Shown one piece after another: positions 1 to 6,241 of a DNA stretch of 9,536 bases (positions within the stretch are counted from its first letter, which is position 1; each line of letters begins with the position of its first letter). Location of the stretch: positions 1 to 9,536 of the forward strand of contig JAKAMV010000318.1 of the NCBI GenBank assembly GCA_021812735.1. The letters run 5' to 3'. The position numbers and the translations under genes were made by a program. The notes under the pieces were generated by a model. It was given only the letters and a program-made list of their open reading frames with translations, did no database searches and had not been told where the DNA came from. This DNA comes from Chloroflexota bacterium (GTDB lineage Bacteria; Chloroflexota; Limnocylindria; Limnocylindrales; CSP1-4).

Positions 1-558
1 GCGTGCGGAGCGGAAGCCCCCGGGCCCGCCGTTCGCTACGGCGGCGGGCCGGGCCAGTGGCAGAGGCCCGGTGGTGACGACCTGTTCTCCGTCGGCCTGT
101 ACCTGATCCTCGACGGCGGTACCACGCGAGCAATCGAGGTCTACGGACGGCGGCTGGAGCCCAAGGCGCGCAGCCTCTCCGTGGCGCTGGCGGATCAGGT
201 GTCCCGCGAGATGCGCGAGGAGGCGCACTGGCTGCGCATGAGCGACGCCAACGGCGGCGTCGGCGAGTTCTGGACCGGCTGCGTCATGGACTGGCGCGTG
301 CGAGTCGAGAAGACCGGGTTCGGGAAGCCGGACAGCGACGAACCCAAGGCGGCGACGGGCGGCATCATCTGCGGACTCTGCGGGTCGAAGGTCACGCAGA
401 TCCTCGAGCGGGATGTCTTCCGGTGCGTGTCCTGCGGGGCCGAGGCTCCGAGGTGCGCCGTCCTCTACACGAAGGACGTCAAGGACGTCCGCTGGCGCGC
501 GAAGGGCGCGCCGGACCCCTATGAGAAACTCCCGCCCATACGGCCGGGGTGGTTCTAG
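1..558 (+). CDS. Zinc-ribbon protein, 3' part only (5' end outside window)
   Basis: The frame is open from the first base to a TAG at 556-558, giving 185 visible residues. Codons before the internal GTG at 181 have the same GC-rich third positions as those after it, so the true start probably lies to the left of the window. Four cysteines form Cx2C-x14-Cx2C at visible residues 124, 127, 142 and 145 (CGLC and CVSC), a typical zinc ribbon. The protein ends in a Pro-rich GWF tail. The first visible residues (CGAEAPGPAVRY) resemble the sequence after the last zinc knuckle (CGAEAPRCAVLY), suggesting that a second ribbon may lie just upstream. I do not recognise the family. Its place ahead of the capsid genes suggests a phage head or DNA-packaging gene, but this is inference. 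It could also be a host gene if the prophage boundary lies between it and the capsid genes. Confidence 0.75.
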   Translation, partial: ACGAEAPGPAVRYGGGPGQWQRPGGDDLFSVGLYLILDGGTTRAIEVYGRRLEPKARSLSVALADQVSREMREEAHWLRMSDANGGVGEFWTGCVMDWRVRVEKTGFGKPDSDEPKAATGGIICGLCGSKVTQILERDVFRCVSCGAEAPRCAVLYTKDVKDVRWRAKGAPDPYEKLPPIRPGWF

Positions 559-1048
559 GCGCAGAAGCGACCGCGCGAAAGCGCGTTGCACGAAGTGACC
601 GCGACGGGCCTATCCGCCCGGCAAGGTCGCGCCAAGGGAGTGTGCGGGTCACGCCCGCGCTTCCGCCCGCAAGGGAAAACCAAACACGCCGGGGTCGTTC
701 CCCGGCATCGTTCACAGTCGGCCAACATCGCAGCGGTGGTCGTTACGGTTCGCTGCGGCGCCTCGGTCGAGTGGCTACTCCGGCCGGGTACACGGGGCGG
801 GACCGTGCGGGGCGTCCATGCAGGGGCCCGGGTTGATCGCCGGGACGCGGCTGCAATGAACGGCGGACAGGTGGACACGGACAGGCGCGGGGCACCGCGC
901 ACGACCGCGTGAAAGCCACTACCCGGTTGCCGTCGGTTGGGGTGCCACCCCCGCCGCCCGACGACGTTCCGGGCATGACGATAACGGCCACGAGGCCGAG
1001 CGATGTTCGCAGCAGTCGATCCGGCCGCGACGGATGGGTCGGCCGTTC
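559..1048 (+). other. Hairpin-dense non-coding stretch, possible structured RNA
   Basis: No convincing protein gene is present. Many perfect or near-perfect GC-rich stems follow one another: 572-585 (GAAA loop), 600-631, 642-660, 688-706 (7 bp, 5-nt loop), 729-757 (7 bp), 791-807, 812-848, 885-900 (6 bp, GGCA loop), 931-963 (two stacked stems), 985-998 and 1019-1035. None is followed by a T-run, so they are not ordinary intrinsic terminators. I found no tRNA T-loop on either strand here, and no RNase P-type conserved motifs. The stretch ends exactly where the tmRNA begins, so it may be a leader, a processing region or a separate structured RNA. High GC makes chance hairpins common, so the call is tentative. 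Confidence 0.4.
573..584 (+). repeat. GNRA-loop hairpin 12-mer, copy 1
   Basis: GCGCGAAAGCGC, a GC stem closed by a GAAA tetraloop, lies 14 nt after the stop codon of the zinc-ribbon gene. The stem extends to 5 bp at 572-585. The same 12-mer recurs at 6241-6252. Confidence 0.4.
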
Positions 1049-1393
1049 GGGGGCGACAACGGTTTTCGACGTGCGGTGAGAAGCGACAGAGCGCGAGCCG
1101 CTGCGCCCGGGCAGCGTCATCAACGGGCACCAACGAACCGACGAAGAGATCGACAACGTGATCCCGTTCCCCGCTCGCCGGGGAGCCGTTCGCGCCGAGG
1201 CCGTGCTGGCCGCAGCGTAGGACGTAGGAAGCAGCACATCCCGCACGGAATGCCCGCCCGTGCGGTTCACAGGGCTGGGGTGACGATGGCCGCCGGTGAG
1301 CCGTCGTCGGTACCGAGACAAGCGCCGGAAACGCTCGTAGTGCTCCAAGCGGACGCCACATGGACCCGGGTTCGACTCCCGGCGCCTCCACCA
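1049..1393 (+). ncRNA. ssrA: Transfer-messenger RNA (tmRNA)
   Basis: tmRNA rescues ribosomes stalled on broken messages: it is charged with alanine, enters with SmpB, and then templates a degradation tag. The 5' strand GGGGGCG (1049-1055) pairs over 7 bp with CGCCTCC (1383-1389), including a G3-U70 wobble, the alanine identity pair. A D-loop-like segment with TTTTCGAC follows at 1062-1070. The 3' end has a perfect T-arm (CCGGG 1366-1370, loop TTCGACT, CCCGG 1378-1382), discriminator A1390 and encoded CCA 1391-1393. GAGCG 1089-1093 can pair with CGCTC 1332-1336 as part of the long P2 helix. PK1 is an H-type pseudoknot: CGCTGC 1099-1104 pairs with GCAGCG 1111-1116, and loop GCCCG 1105-1109 pairs with CGGGC 1124-1128. 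A second one has an 8-bp stem 1241-1248/1258-1265, with loop GCCC 1252-1255 pairing with GGGC 1272-1275. The length of 345 nt is normal for the family. No clear sigma-70 promoter was found. Confidence 0.92.
1140..1220 (+). other. tmRNA tag-peptide reading frame
   Basis: The likely resume codon is GAC at 1140. It lies 11 nt after the last base of PK1, the same spacing as in E. coli tmRNA, and has an A four bases before it, matching E. coli A86. From there 26 codons run to a TAG at 1218-1220. The tag begins DEEIDNVIPF, has a basic middle (ARR), and ends EAVLAAA, a ClpXP-type Leu-Ala-Ala end with one extra alanine. The reading frame is fixed by this C-terminus and stop. The exact resume codon is less certain and could be a codon or two earlier. 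Confidence 0.75.
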
Positions 1394-1630
1394 TGGCCTC
1401 GCCCACCTCACGGGCTGACACGGTCGCGGACAGGGTCGCGGGGTGGGGCGTGTCTCCCTCCGCGCTCCGTCCCGCGCCCCTGATCGTGACCTGACCGACA
1501 CCCCTCACCCCGGGGCAATGGGGCTGTGTCCACCGCAACCAGCCGCACACGAGCGGCCACAACCGGCTCCCCCGCGCCGCAAGCGGGGTGCCACGGGTTC
1601 GCCCACCGTACCCCAACGGGCGGAGGTCCG
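1394..1630 (+). other. Intergenic stretch between tmRNA and scaffold gene, with hairpins
   Basis: No gene is supported here. Two hairpins stand out. At 1497-1530, GACAC pairs with GTGTC and an inner C-run pairs with a G-run across a 2-nt bulge. At 1565-1592, CCCCGC (1570-1575) pairs with GCGGGG (1583-1588), extended by GGC/GCC. Neither has a T-tract. They could mark the 3' processing or termination of the tmRNA transcript, or be leader structure for the capsid operon. I saw no clear -35/-10 promoter. Confidence 0.35.
1622..1626 (+). promoter_or_regulatory. Ribosome binding site that fixes the scaffold gene start
   Basis: GGAGG lies 4 nt before the ATG at 1631. The upstream in-frame GTG at 1526 has no comparable site, and the 35 residues it would add look non-coding. 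The ATG at 1631 is therefore preferred. Confidence 0.75.
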
Positions 1631-2479
1631 ATGACGCTGTTGACCCTGATCCTCACCGCCCTGTCCATGTGTGCCGTCGGGATGGTCGCCGCGAACGCCG
1701 ACCCTCCGGCCGATCCACCCGACCCCGCGGCTCCGCCCGAGGGCGATCCCGCGTCCGACGACACGCCGAAGTCCCTGGAGGACGCTCTCAAGCGGTGGCC
1801 GCACCTGCGGAAGGATCTGGCGCCCCGCGTCCAGGCGGCGCTCAACGAGCGGCTCAAGAACAAGCCGCCCGCCGCGCCCGCCATCCCGGACGAGGTCAAG
1901 GCGCAGCTCGCCGAGCTCGAGGAGCTGCGGGTCGCGAAGCAGAAGGCCGAGGACGAGAAGAAGTCCGAGTTGCAGCGGCAGATCGAGACCAACGCGGCCA
2001 TCAAGGCCGAGGCCGACAAGCGGACCCGCGCCGAGAAGGAACGCGCCGACAAGGCCGAGGCCGCGCTCGACTCGTTCCGCCTGGAGTCCGAGATCGTCGG
2101 CTACCTCTCGGCGAAGAACAAGGGCATGGGGATCAAGTGGGTCCCGGCCCTCGTTCGGGACCAGTTCACGAAGGTCGACGGGAAGTTCTTCGCGAAGGAC
2201 CCGGAGACCGGCGCCCCCGTGGGCGTGTCCGAGTTCATGGAAGCGTTCCTCAGGCAGCCCGACGCCGCGCCGTTCCTGCCGCCGCCCGCCCCGGGCAGCG
2301 GCGTCACCGGCGGCGGTCGTGCGGGACGTCCCGGAACGCCGACCGCGGCAGACCTGACCCCGGAAGCGGCGATGGCACTGGCGATCCAGCGGCAGATGGG
2401 CCGCGTCCCCTCCGCCATCCCGCAGGCGAATCCCGAGCCTCCGCCCGTGGAGCCCCCGCCCGTCAACACGGGGTCGTAA
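1631..2479 (+). CDS. Putative capsid scaffolding protein
   Basis: This 282-residue protein lies directly before the major capsid gene, the usual place for a scaffold that guides procapsid assembly. Residues about 87-155 form a long charged coiled coil rich in Glu, Lys, Ala and Arg (for example ELEELRVAKQKAEDEK), typical of phage scaffold or GP20-like proteins. A compact middle (about 155-210, ending EFMEAFLRQPD) precedes a Gly/Pro-rich linker, a short helix (DLTPEAAMALAIQRQMG) and a Pro-rich tail. Residues 1-23 are unusual: an uncharged hydrophobic stretch followed by ANA-D, which resembles a signal peptide or membrane anchor, then an acidic Pro/Asp-rich spacer. No protease gene or motif is visible nearby. 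The family assignment rests on position and coiled coil rather than on recognised homology. Confidence 0.7.
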   Translation: MTLLTLILTALSMCAVGMVAANADPPADPPDPAAPPEGDPASDDTPKSLEDALKRWPHLRKDLAPRVQAALNERLKNKPPAAPAIPDEVKAQLAELEELRVAKQKAEDEKKSELQRQIETNAAIKAEADKRTRAEKERADKAEAALDSFRLESEIVGYLSAKNKGMGIKWVPALVRDQFTKVDGKFFAKDPETGAPVGVSEFMEAFLRQPDAAPFLPPPAPGSGVTGGGRAGRPGTPTAADLTPEAAMALAIQRQMGRVPSAIPQANPEPPPVEPPPVNTGS

Positions 2480-2537
2480 CCGGCGCAGCGACAGCGACGC
2501 GTAACCCGCCCGCGGCAGCGCCAAGGAGCAAGCGACA

Positions 2538-3836
2538 GTGCAGACCTATCTCCAGTCCGCGAAGACCTGCGGCAAGAACAACGCCTGGGGCCAGGCGATC
2601 AGCCGCACCGTGGACAAGATCCACGACTTCATGGCGCTCCTGCCGATGGCGCGCGTCGAAGGCGCCGGGCTCACGTTCCAGCGCACCGGCCCCGAGGTGA
2701 CCCCCCACTGGATCACCTACGGCTCCGGCGCCGTCGCCGAGGCCACCCCGACGATCCTCAACGCGCACACCGACCTGGCGCACATGGCCGACGAGATCCG
2801 GATCCCCGGCCCGGCGAAGCGGTTCATGTACAGCGCCGAGAACATCCAGGCGCAGACCCAGCAGCTGCTCGAGGCGCAGGTCAACAGCTTCCTCGACAAG
2901 GTGTTCAACGGCAACCGGCCGACGGTCACCCTGCCGGTGGCGGTCGTGACCGGCGTCGCGCTGGCGACCGGCGGCGCGGGCCCGTACCTGCAGTGCGGCA
3001 CCGTGGCCGCGCCCGCCATCGGCCACCTGCGCTGCACCGTGGCCGGCCCCGTCAAGACGCTGGCCTTCCAGGCCCCGAGCGACTCGAGCTACGGCGCGGA
3101 GTCGGCGGACCAGGCCGCGGCGCTCCCGGCCGCGTCCCTGATCCTGACGTCGGCGGACGGCATCTCGCAGATCACGGTCAACGTGACCGGCGCGGCGCTG
3201 CCGGCGGCGACCATCGAGGGCCAGGTGACGATCTCGACGACCACGTTCGAGTTCGACGGCGTCCGGCGCCTCTGCCCCTCGACGCAGGTGGACACCCTGA
3301 CCGCCTACGCCGACGGCGACGACTACAGCTTCTCGTACCTGCGGTCCGTGCTGCGCGCCAACCGCGGCCCGAAGGCGACCAAGGTGCTCGCGATGAACCC
3401 GCTGCTCTGGGAGCGGCACCGCGCGCTGCAGGACGCCATGCACCAGAACGCCGAGACCGTCGAAATCGGCTACTCGGCCCCCGGCCGGAAGTTCCCCGCG
3501 TTCGAGGGCTTCCCGGTGGTCCTGACCGAGGCGATCCCGGCGAACCTGACCAAGGGCGCCGGCACCGCGCTCTCGGAGGTCTGGTGCCTCTCGCTCGGCG
3601 TGCCCTCGGGCAACGAGGAGAAGGCCCCGTTCTCGTCCGTCGGCCTCTGCGGCCTGTACGGCGGGGACACGGCGCAGGAGGCGCTCGGCATGTCGTGGCG
3701 CGGCTTCTGGATGGAGCCGCTCGCGAAGCCGTCGGGAACGGACTACTACCCCGTGCAGGTCGGCGCCGACCTCGGCCTCGTCTGCTACAGCCCGCCCGGG
3801 CTGTCCTGCGTCCGCTACCTCAAGACCACGCCGTGA
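2538..3836 (+). CDS. Major capsid protein, HK97-fold type
   Basis: This 432-residue protein should form the icosahedral shell. It starts at GTG 2538, 9 nt after AAGGAG (2523-2528). The layout fits the HK97 fold: an N-terminal arm and E-loop-like segment (about 1-90), a long spine-helix region (about 97-122, ending FLDKVFNGN), and a C-terminal core in which a helix around 262-275 leads into GPKATKVLAMNPLLWERHRAL and then FPVVLTEAIPANL, as in capsid P- and A-domains. Residues about 128-245 are rich in Val, Thr, Ala and Gly and look like an inserted beta domain. The protein has eight cysteines, many for a capsid subunit. It follows the scaffold by 58 bp and is the best candidate for the most abundant virion protein. 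The exact subfamily is not recognised. Confidence 0.85.
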   Translation: MQTYLQSAKTCGKNNAWGQAISRTVDKIHDFMALLPMARVEGAGLTFQRTGPEVTPHWITYGSGAVAEATPTILNAHTDLAHMADEIRIPGPAKRFMYSAENIQAQTQQLLEAQVNSFLDKVFNGNRPTVTLPVAVVTGVALATGGAGPYLQCGTVAAPAIGHLRCTVAGPVKTLAFQAPSDSSYGAESADQAAALPAASLILTSADGISQITVNVTGAALPAATIEGQVTISTTTFEFDGVRRLCPSTQVDTLTAYADGDDYSFSYLRSVLRANRGPKATKVLAMNPLLWERHRALQDAMHQNAETVEIGYSAPGRKFPAFEGFPVVLTEAIPANLTKGAGTALSEVWCLSLGVPSGNEEKAPFSSVGLCGLYGGDTAQEALGMSWRGFWMEPLAKPSGTDYYPVQVGADLGLVCYSPPGLSCVRYLKTTP

Positions 3837-3864
3837 CCGTAGCGGCGGCTGGGAGGGTCTGACG

Positions 3865-4284
3865 ATGAAGCTCGGACGGCTCGAGGTGGTCGGGACGGAT
3901 GGCACGCGAGTGCCCCACACCGGCATGATCGGCCCGGTCCTGTTCAACCGCGGGGTCTCCGTGTGTGAGCAGGATCTCGACTACCCGCCCGTCCGCAGCG
4001 TCCTCGACGGAACCACCCGCCTCCGCGACTACACGGTCCGGCGGTACGATCCGCGCGCCAACCAAGGGGCCGCGGCGCCCGCGCCGACGCCCGCCGCAGA
4101 ACCCGCCGCGGCCCCTGTTCCCCCCCCACCTCCGCCCCCTCCCCAGCCCCCCGCGCCTCCCCCCACCGTCTCCCCAGCCTCCGATGCCTCCCCGCCGGCC
4201 GACGCCGCAGGCGAGAAGCGCAAGGCGTGGGGTCAGAAGATGGCCGAGGCGCGCAAGCGCAAGCGTGCGGCAAGTGGCGGCTGA
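3865..4284 (+). CDS. Small head-region protein with Pro-rich linker and basic C-terminus
   Basis: This 139-residue protein starts at ATG 3865, 8 nt after GGGAGG (3851-3856). It has three parts. Residues 1-67 form a compact domain (from MKLGRLEVVG to RRYDPRANQG). Residues about 68-115 are almost entirely Ala and Pro, including eight consecutive prolines. Residues 116-139 are strongly basic with a GEKRKAWGQKMAEARKRKR pattern that could bind nucleic acid or the capsid surface. Its place after the capsid gene suggests a decoration, head-completion or DNA-contact protein, but I do not recognise the family. The linker is encoded by a long C-rich tract containing a run of eight C. Its last 20 bp overlap the next gene, implying coupled translation. 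Confidence 0.65.
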   Translation: MKLGRLEVVGTDGTRVPHTGMIGPVLFNRGVSVCEQDLDYPPVRSVLDGTTRLRDYTVRRYDPRANQGAAAPAPTPAAEPAAAPVPPPPPPPPQPPAPPPTVSPASDASPPADAAGEKRKAWGQKMAEARKRKRAASGG

Positions 4285-4999
4285 GGCGGTCGGCAGCAAC
4301 GCCTCCGCGGTGGCGGGGGCGATCCATGCGTTCGCGGGCGCCTTCCTGCGGCAAGAGATCTTCCGCGGGATGGACACGTTCGCCCGCATGACGAGCAACG
4401 CGCTCCGGCGCCAGTGCCCGTCGCGTGAGGCGAAGCAGAGCATCTCTGGCCGCGCCGTGAACCGCTCGGACGGTCCGGTCGCGCACATCCAGTGCGTGAG
4501 CCAGATCGGCCCCTGGATGGAGTACGGCACCGGCCTGTACGGACCGAAGAAGGAAACGATCAAGCCGAAGGGCGGGTCGTACATTGCGGCCACCGGCGGC
4601 CGTCGCCGTCGTGCGATGCTCCGCTGGAAGACGGACCGCACCAGCTACACCGACTCGTCCGGGCGCACGCGCAAGCTGAACGGGTACATGTACGCGCCCG
4701 AGGTATCCGGCATGCCGCCGTCGCCGTGGTTCTGGCCGACGGTGGAGACGATGCTCACGACGCTCCAGGACCACATCCGCAACGCCATCCAGCGGTCCGT
4801 CATCCGGGCGTTCGCTGGAATCCCTGGCGCGCGGCTCCTCTCGCCGCGGCTGCCCGGCATGCCCCCTCTCCCGCCGGTGCGCATCAGCGTCGCGAAGAAG
4901 GCGGCCAAGGCGCGCCTGGCGGGCGTCAAGCGCATGCAGGCCAAGTTCGCACGGAAGATGGCCGCCGCTCGCACGCGCGGGGCCAGGGGTCGCAGATGA
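4265..4999 (+). CDS. HK97 gp10-like head/tail completion protein
   Basis: This protein of about 244 residues shows the usual plan of HK97-gp10-like and related virion morphogenesis proteins: an N-terminal helix, then IGPWMEYGTG at about 81-90, and later SGMPPSPWFWPTVE at about 148-161, the aromatic-Pro motif before a C-terminal helix. Such proteins sit at the neck or tail end and help close or join head and tail. The start is uncertain. GTG 4265 or GTG 4274 would overlap the previous gene and be translationally coupled. No strong ribosome binding site is visible, and ATG 4370 would lose the first helix. The frame is open back to 3965, but that part only reads the Pro-rich tract of the previous gene out of frame. 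The C-terminus (about 205-244) is very basic and longer than usual for the family. Confidence 0.7.
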   Translation: MRQVAAEAVGSNASAVAGAIHAFAGAFLRQEIFRGMDTFARMTSNALRRQCPSREAKQSISGRAVNRSDGPVAHIQCVSQIGPWMEYGTGLYGPKKETIKPKGGSYIAATGGRRRRAMLRWKTDRTSYTDSSGRTRKLNGYMYAPEVSGMPPSPWFWPTVETMLTTLQDHIRNAIQRSVIRAFAGIPGARLLSPRLPGMPPLPPVRISVAKKAAKARLAGVKRMQAKFARKMAAARTRGARGRR

Positions 5000-5379
5000 G
5001 CTACTGCACCGACGCGGACATTCTGCTCGAGGACCCCGACGCGCAGAAGTACCTCCCCAAGTCGGAGCAGGGCGCCGGCACGTTCTCGCGCATCCGCACG
5101 CAGATCGAGGCGCGCATCAACGCCGACCTCGCCGCCCGCACGCCGCCCATCCTCCCCGCCGACATCGTGGACACCGCCGCCCTCAAGAACGCCGAGGTCT
5201 ACGGCGTGCTCGCGGAGCTCCTGTTCAAGTCGGCGTCGAAGGCGGGCGACGGGATCGACTGGTACACGCAGGAAGCGACCCGCTACCAGCAGATGATGCA
5301 GGCGAAGCTGGACGGCCCGATCTCGACGAAGGGCGACACCGTGACCCGCGTCGGGTCGATCCGCCTGCGCCGGTGCTGA
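4996..5379 (+). CDS. Head-tail connector, Mu gp36/DUF1320-like
   Basis: This 127-residue protein starts at ATG 4996, overlapping the previous stop codon as ATGA. The N-terminal MSYCTDADILLED, a mostly helical body with repeated Ala and Asp, and a helix ending LLFKSASKAGDG match small head-tail adaptor proteins that bind below the portal or capsid vertex. Position between the gp10-like gene and the gp37-like gene is the same as that of gp36 in Mu-like phages. A short loop (KLDGPISTKGDTVTRVGSIRLRR) closes the protein. The TGA at 5377-5379 lies 1 bp before the next start. Assignment is by length, N-terminal pattern and order. Confidence 0.65.
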   Translation: MSYCTDADILLEDPDAQKYLPKSEQGAGTFSRIRTQIEARINADLAARTPPILPADIVDTAALKNAEVYGVLAELLFKSASKAGDGIDWYTQEATRYQQMMQAKLDGPISTKGDTVTRVGSIRLRRC

Positions 5380-5380
5380 C

Positions 5381-6241
5381 GTGGCGTTCAACGACCACCA
5401 GATCGAGCACATCGCCGGGTTGCTCCACGCCGCGCTCGTCTCGGCGCGGACCGAGTTCACGACCGGGAAGTACATCGTCTGGACGGCACGCGTGCCGTCC
5501 GCGTCCGTCGTCATCGTCCCCGGGGCGGTCCGTGCTCTCTCCGTGAGCGGCACCGTCGCCACGGTGACGGTCGTCCTCGGGGTCACGACCTACGCGCAGA
5601 TCGCTGCCGACTGGGCCGCATCGGCGGCTGCCTCCGCGCTGGCCTACATCGGCGGCGACGCCGGGACCGTGCTCGCGACCTACGCGGGGGAGACGCTCGC
5701 GATCGGCACCAAGGTCGGCGTGCTCGTGCGCGCCCCCCTCGCGCTCACCGCGCCCGAGGGGCAGTTCCCCGTGCTCTGCGTCTACCGCCGCCAGGACGAC
5801 ACGGCCGGGCGGGGGACGGCCCGCGAGGTCGTCACGATGCAGATCGCGGTCGAATACTACCTCGGCCGCGAGTCGGACGACCGCGAGGAGGACGCGTGGA
5901 GCGACCTCCCGGCCATCGCCTCGCAGCTGCGCCAAGTCGTCCAACAGAAGCGCCTCGTGACCTACCCGGCCGGGGCGGACGCAGGGAAGACGCTCGCCGT
6001 GCTCGCCGGGATCGAGGAGATCCACCTCGCCCCCGTGAAGTACGCGCCCGCGCTCCCGGATGGCTCCGTGAACGGGGCCTATCCCGCGTTCCAGATGGAG
6101 ATCGTCGCCAAGTACCAGGACCAGAGTTGGACCGGCCGGCGCGCGCTGACCTCCGTCCACCTGGAGCACAACGAGCCGGTCGCCCACGAGGTTCCTGCCA
6201 CGTCGCAGGGCCAGGGCATCAGCTCCCGCTACACGCCGTAG
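5381..6241 (+). CDS. Neck or tail-terminator protein, Mu gp37-like by position
   Basis: This 286-residue protein starts at GTG 5381, 1 bp after the previous stop, with no clear ribosome binding site, so translation is probably coupled. An N-terminal helix (about 5-25) leads into a Val/Ala/Thr-rich domain (about 42-118) containing TTYAQIAADWAASAA and ending GTKVGVLVR. The second part (about 125-260) has alternating strands and helices: QFPVLCVYRRQDD, VVTMQIAVEYYLG, a helix AIASQLRQVVQQK and AYPAFQMEIVAKYQ. This pattern of strand, long helix and closing strand is common in tail-terminator proteins, which cap the tube and join it to the head. It is longer than the Mu gp37 type because of the extra N-terminal domain. 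The last 25 residues look flexible. Confidence 0.55.
   Translation: MAFNDHQIEHIAGLLHAALVSARTEFTTGKYIVWTARVPSASVVIVPGAVRALSVSGTVATVTVVLGVTTYAQIAADWAASAAASALAYIGGDAGTVLATYAGETLAIGTKVGVLVRAPLALTAPEGQFPVLCVYRRQDDTAGRGTAREVVTMQIAVEYYLGRESDDREEDAWSDLPAIASQLRQVVQQKRLVTYPAGADAGKTLAVLAGIEEIHLAPVKYAPALPDGSVNGAYPAFQMEIVAKYQDQSWTGRRALTSVHLEHNEPVAHEVPATSQGQGISSRYTP

Noticed and set aside
688..706. Intrinsic terminator
   Set aside because: The 7-bp stem is strong, but it is not followed by a T-run.
865..885. Direct repeat GGACAGG with 14-nt period
   Set aside because: There are only two short copies in GC-rich DNA. No iteron series or CRISPR-like spacing is present.
586..912. A 108-codon + strand frame starting with TTG
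   Set aside because: It has no ribosome binding site, an Arg/Gly-rich composition typical of random GC-rich frames, weaker third-position bias than its neighbours, and overlap with the stem-loop series.
1349..1393. An ordinary tRNA ending at 1393
   Set aside because: The T-arm and CCA end are perfect, but no GGAGGCG or GGGGGCG partner lies 70-90 nt upstream. The acceptor partner is at 1049, giving tmRNA length.
555..1616. Long minus-strand open frames over the tmRNA region, one containing EAPGVEPGS and one RRRESNPGP
   Set aside because: These peptides are the well-known false translations of the antisense of a tRNA-type T-arm and acceptor end. The frames lie over the tmRNA and GC-rich hairpins and are shadows. 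They instead support the RNA call.
1526..1630. Upstream GTG start for the scaffold gene
   Set aside because: There is no good ribosome binding site there, it overlaps a hairpin, and the added residues look non-coding. The ATG at 1631 has GGAGG.
2463..3947. A 494-codon minus-strand frame opposite the capsid gene
   Set aside because: It is a shadow of the capsid gene, with Arg/Gly/Ala-rich low-complexity translation and no recognisable family. The + strand gene is clearly real.
3965..4264. N-terminal extension of the gp10-like frame
   Set aside because: It only reads the Pro-rich linker gene in another frame and yields Arg/Pro-rich sequence. It would matter only if slippage on the C8 run makes a fusion.
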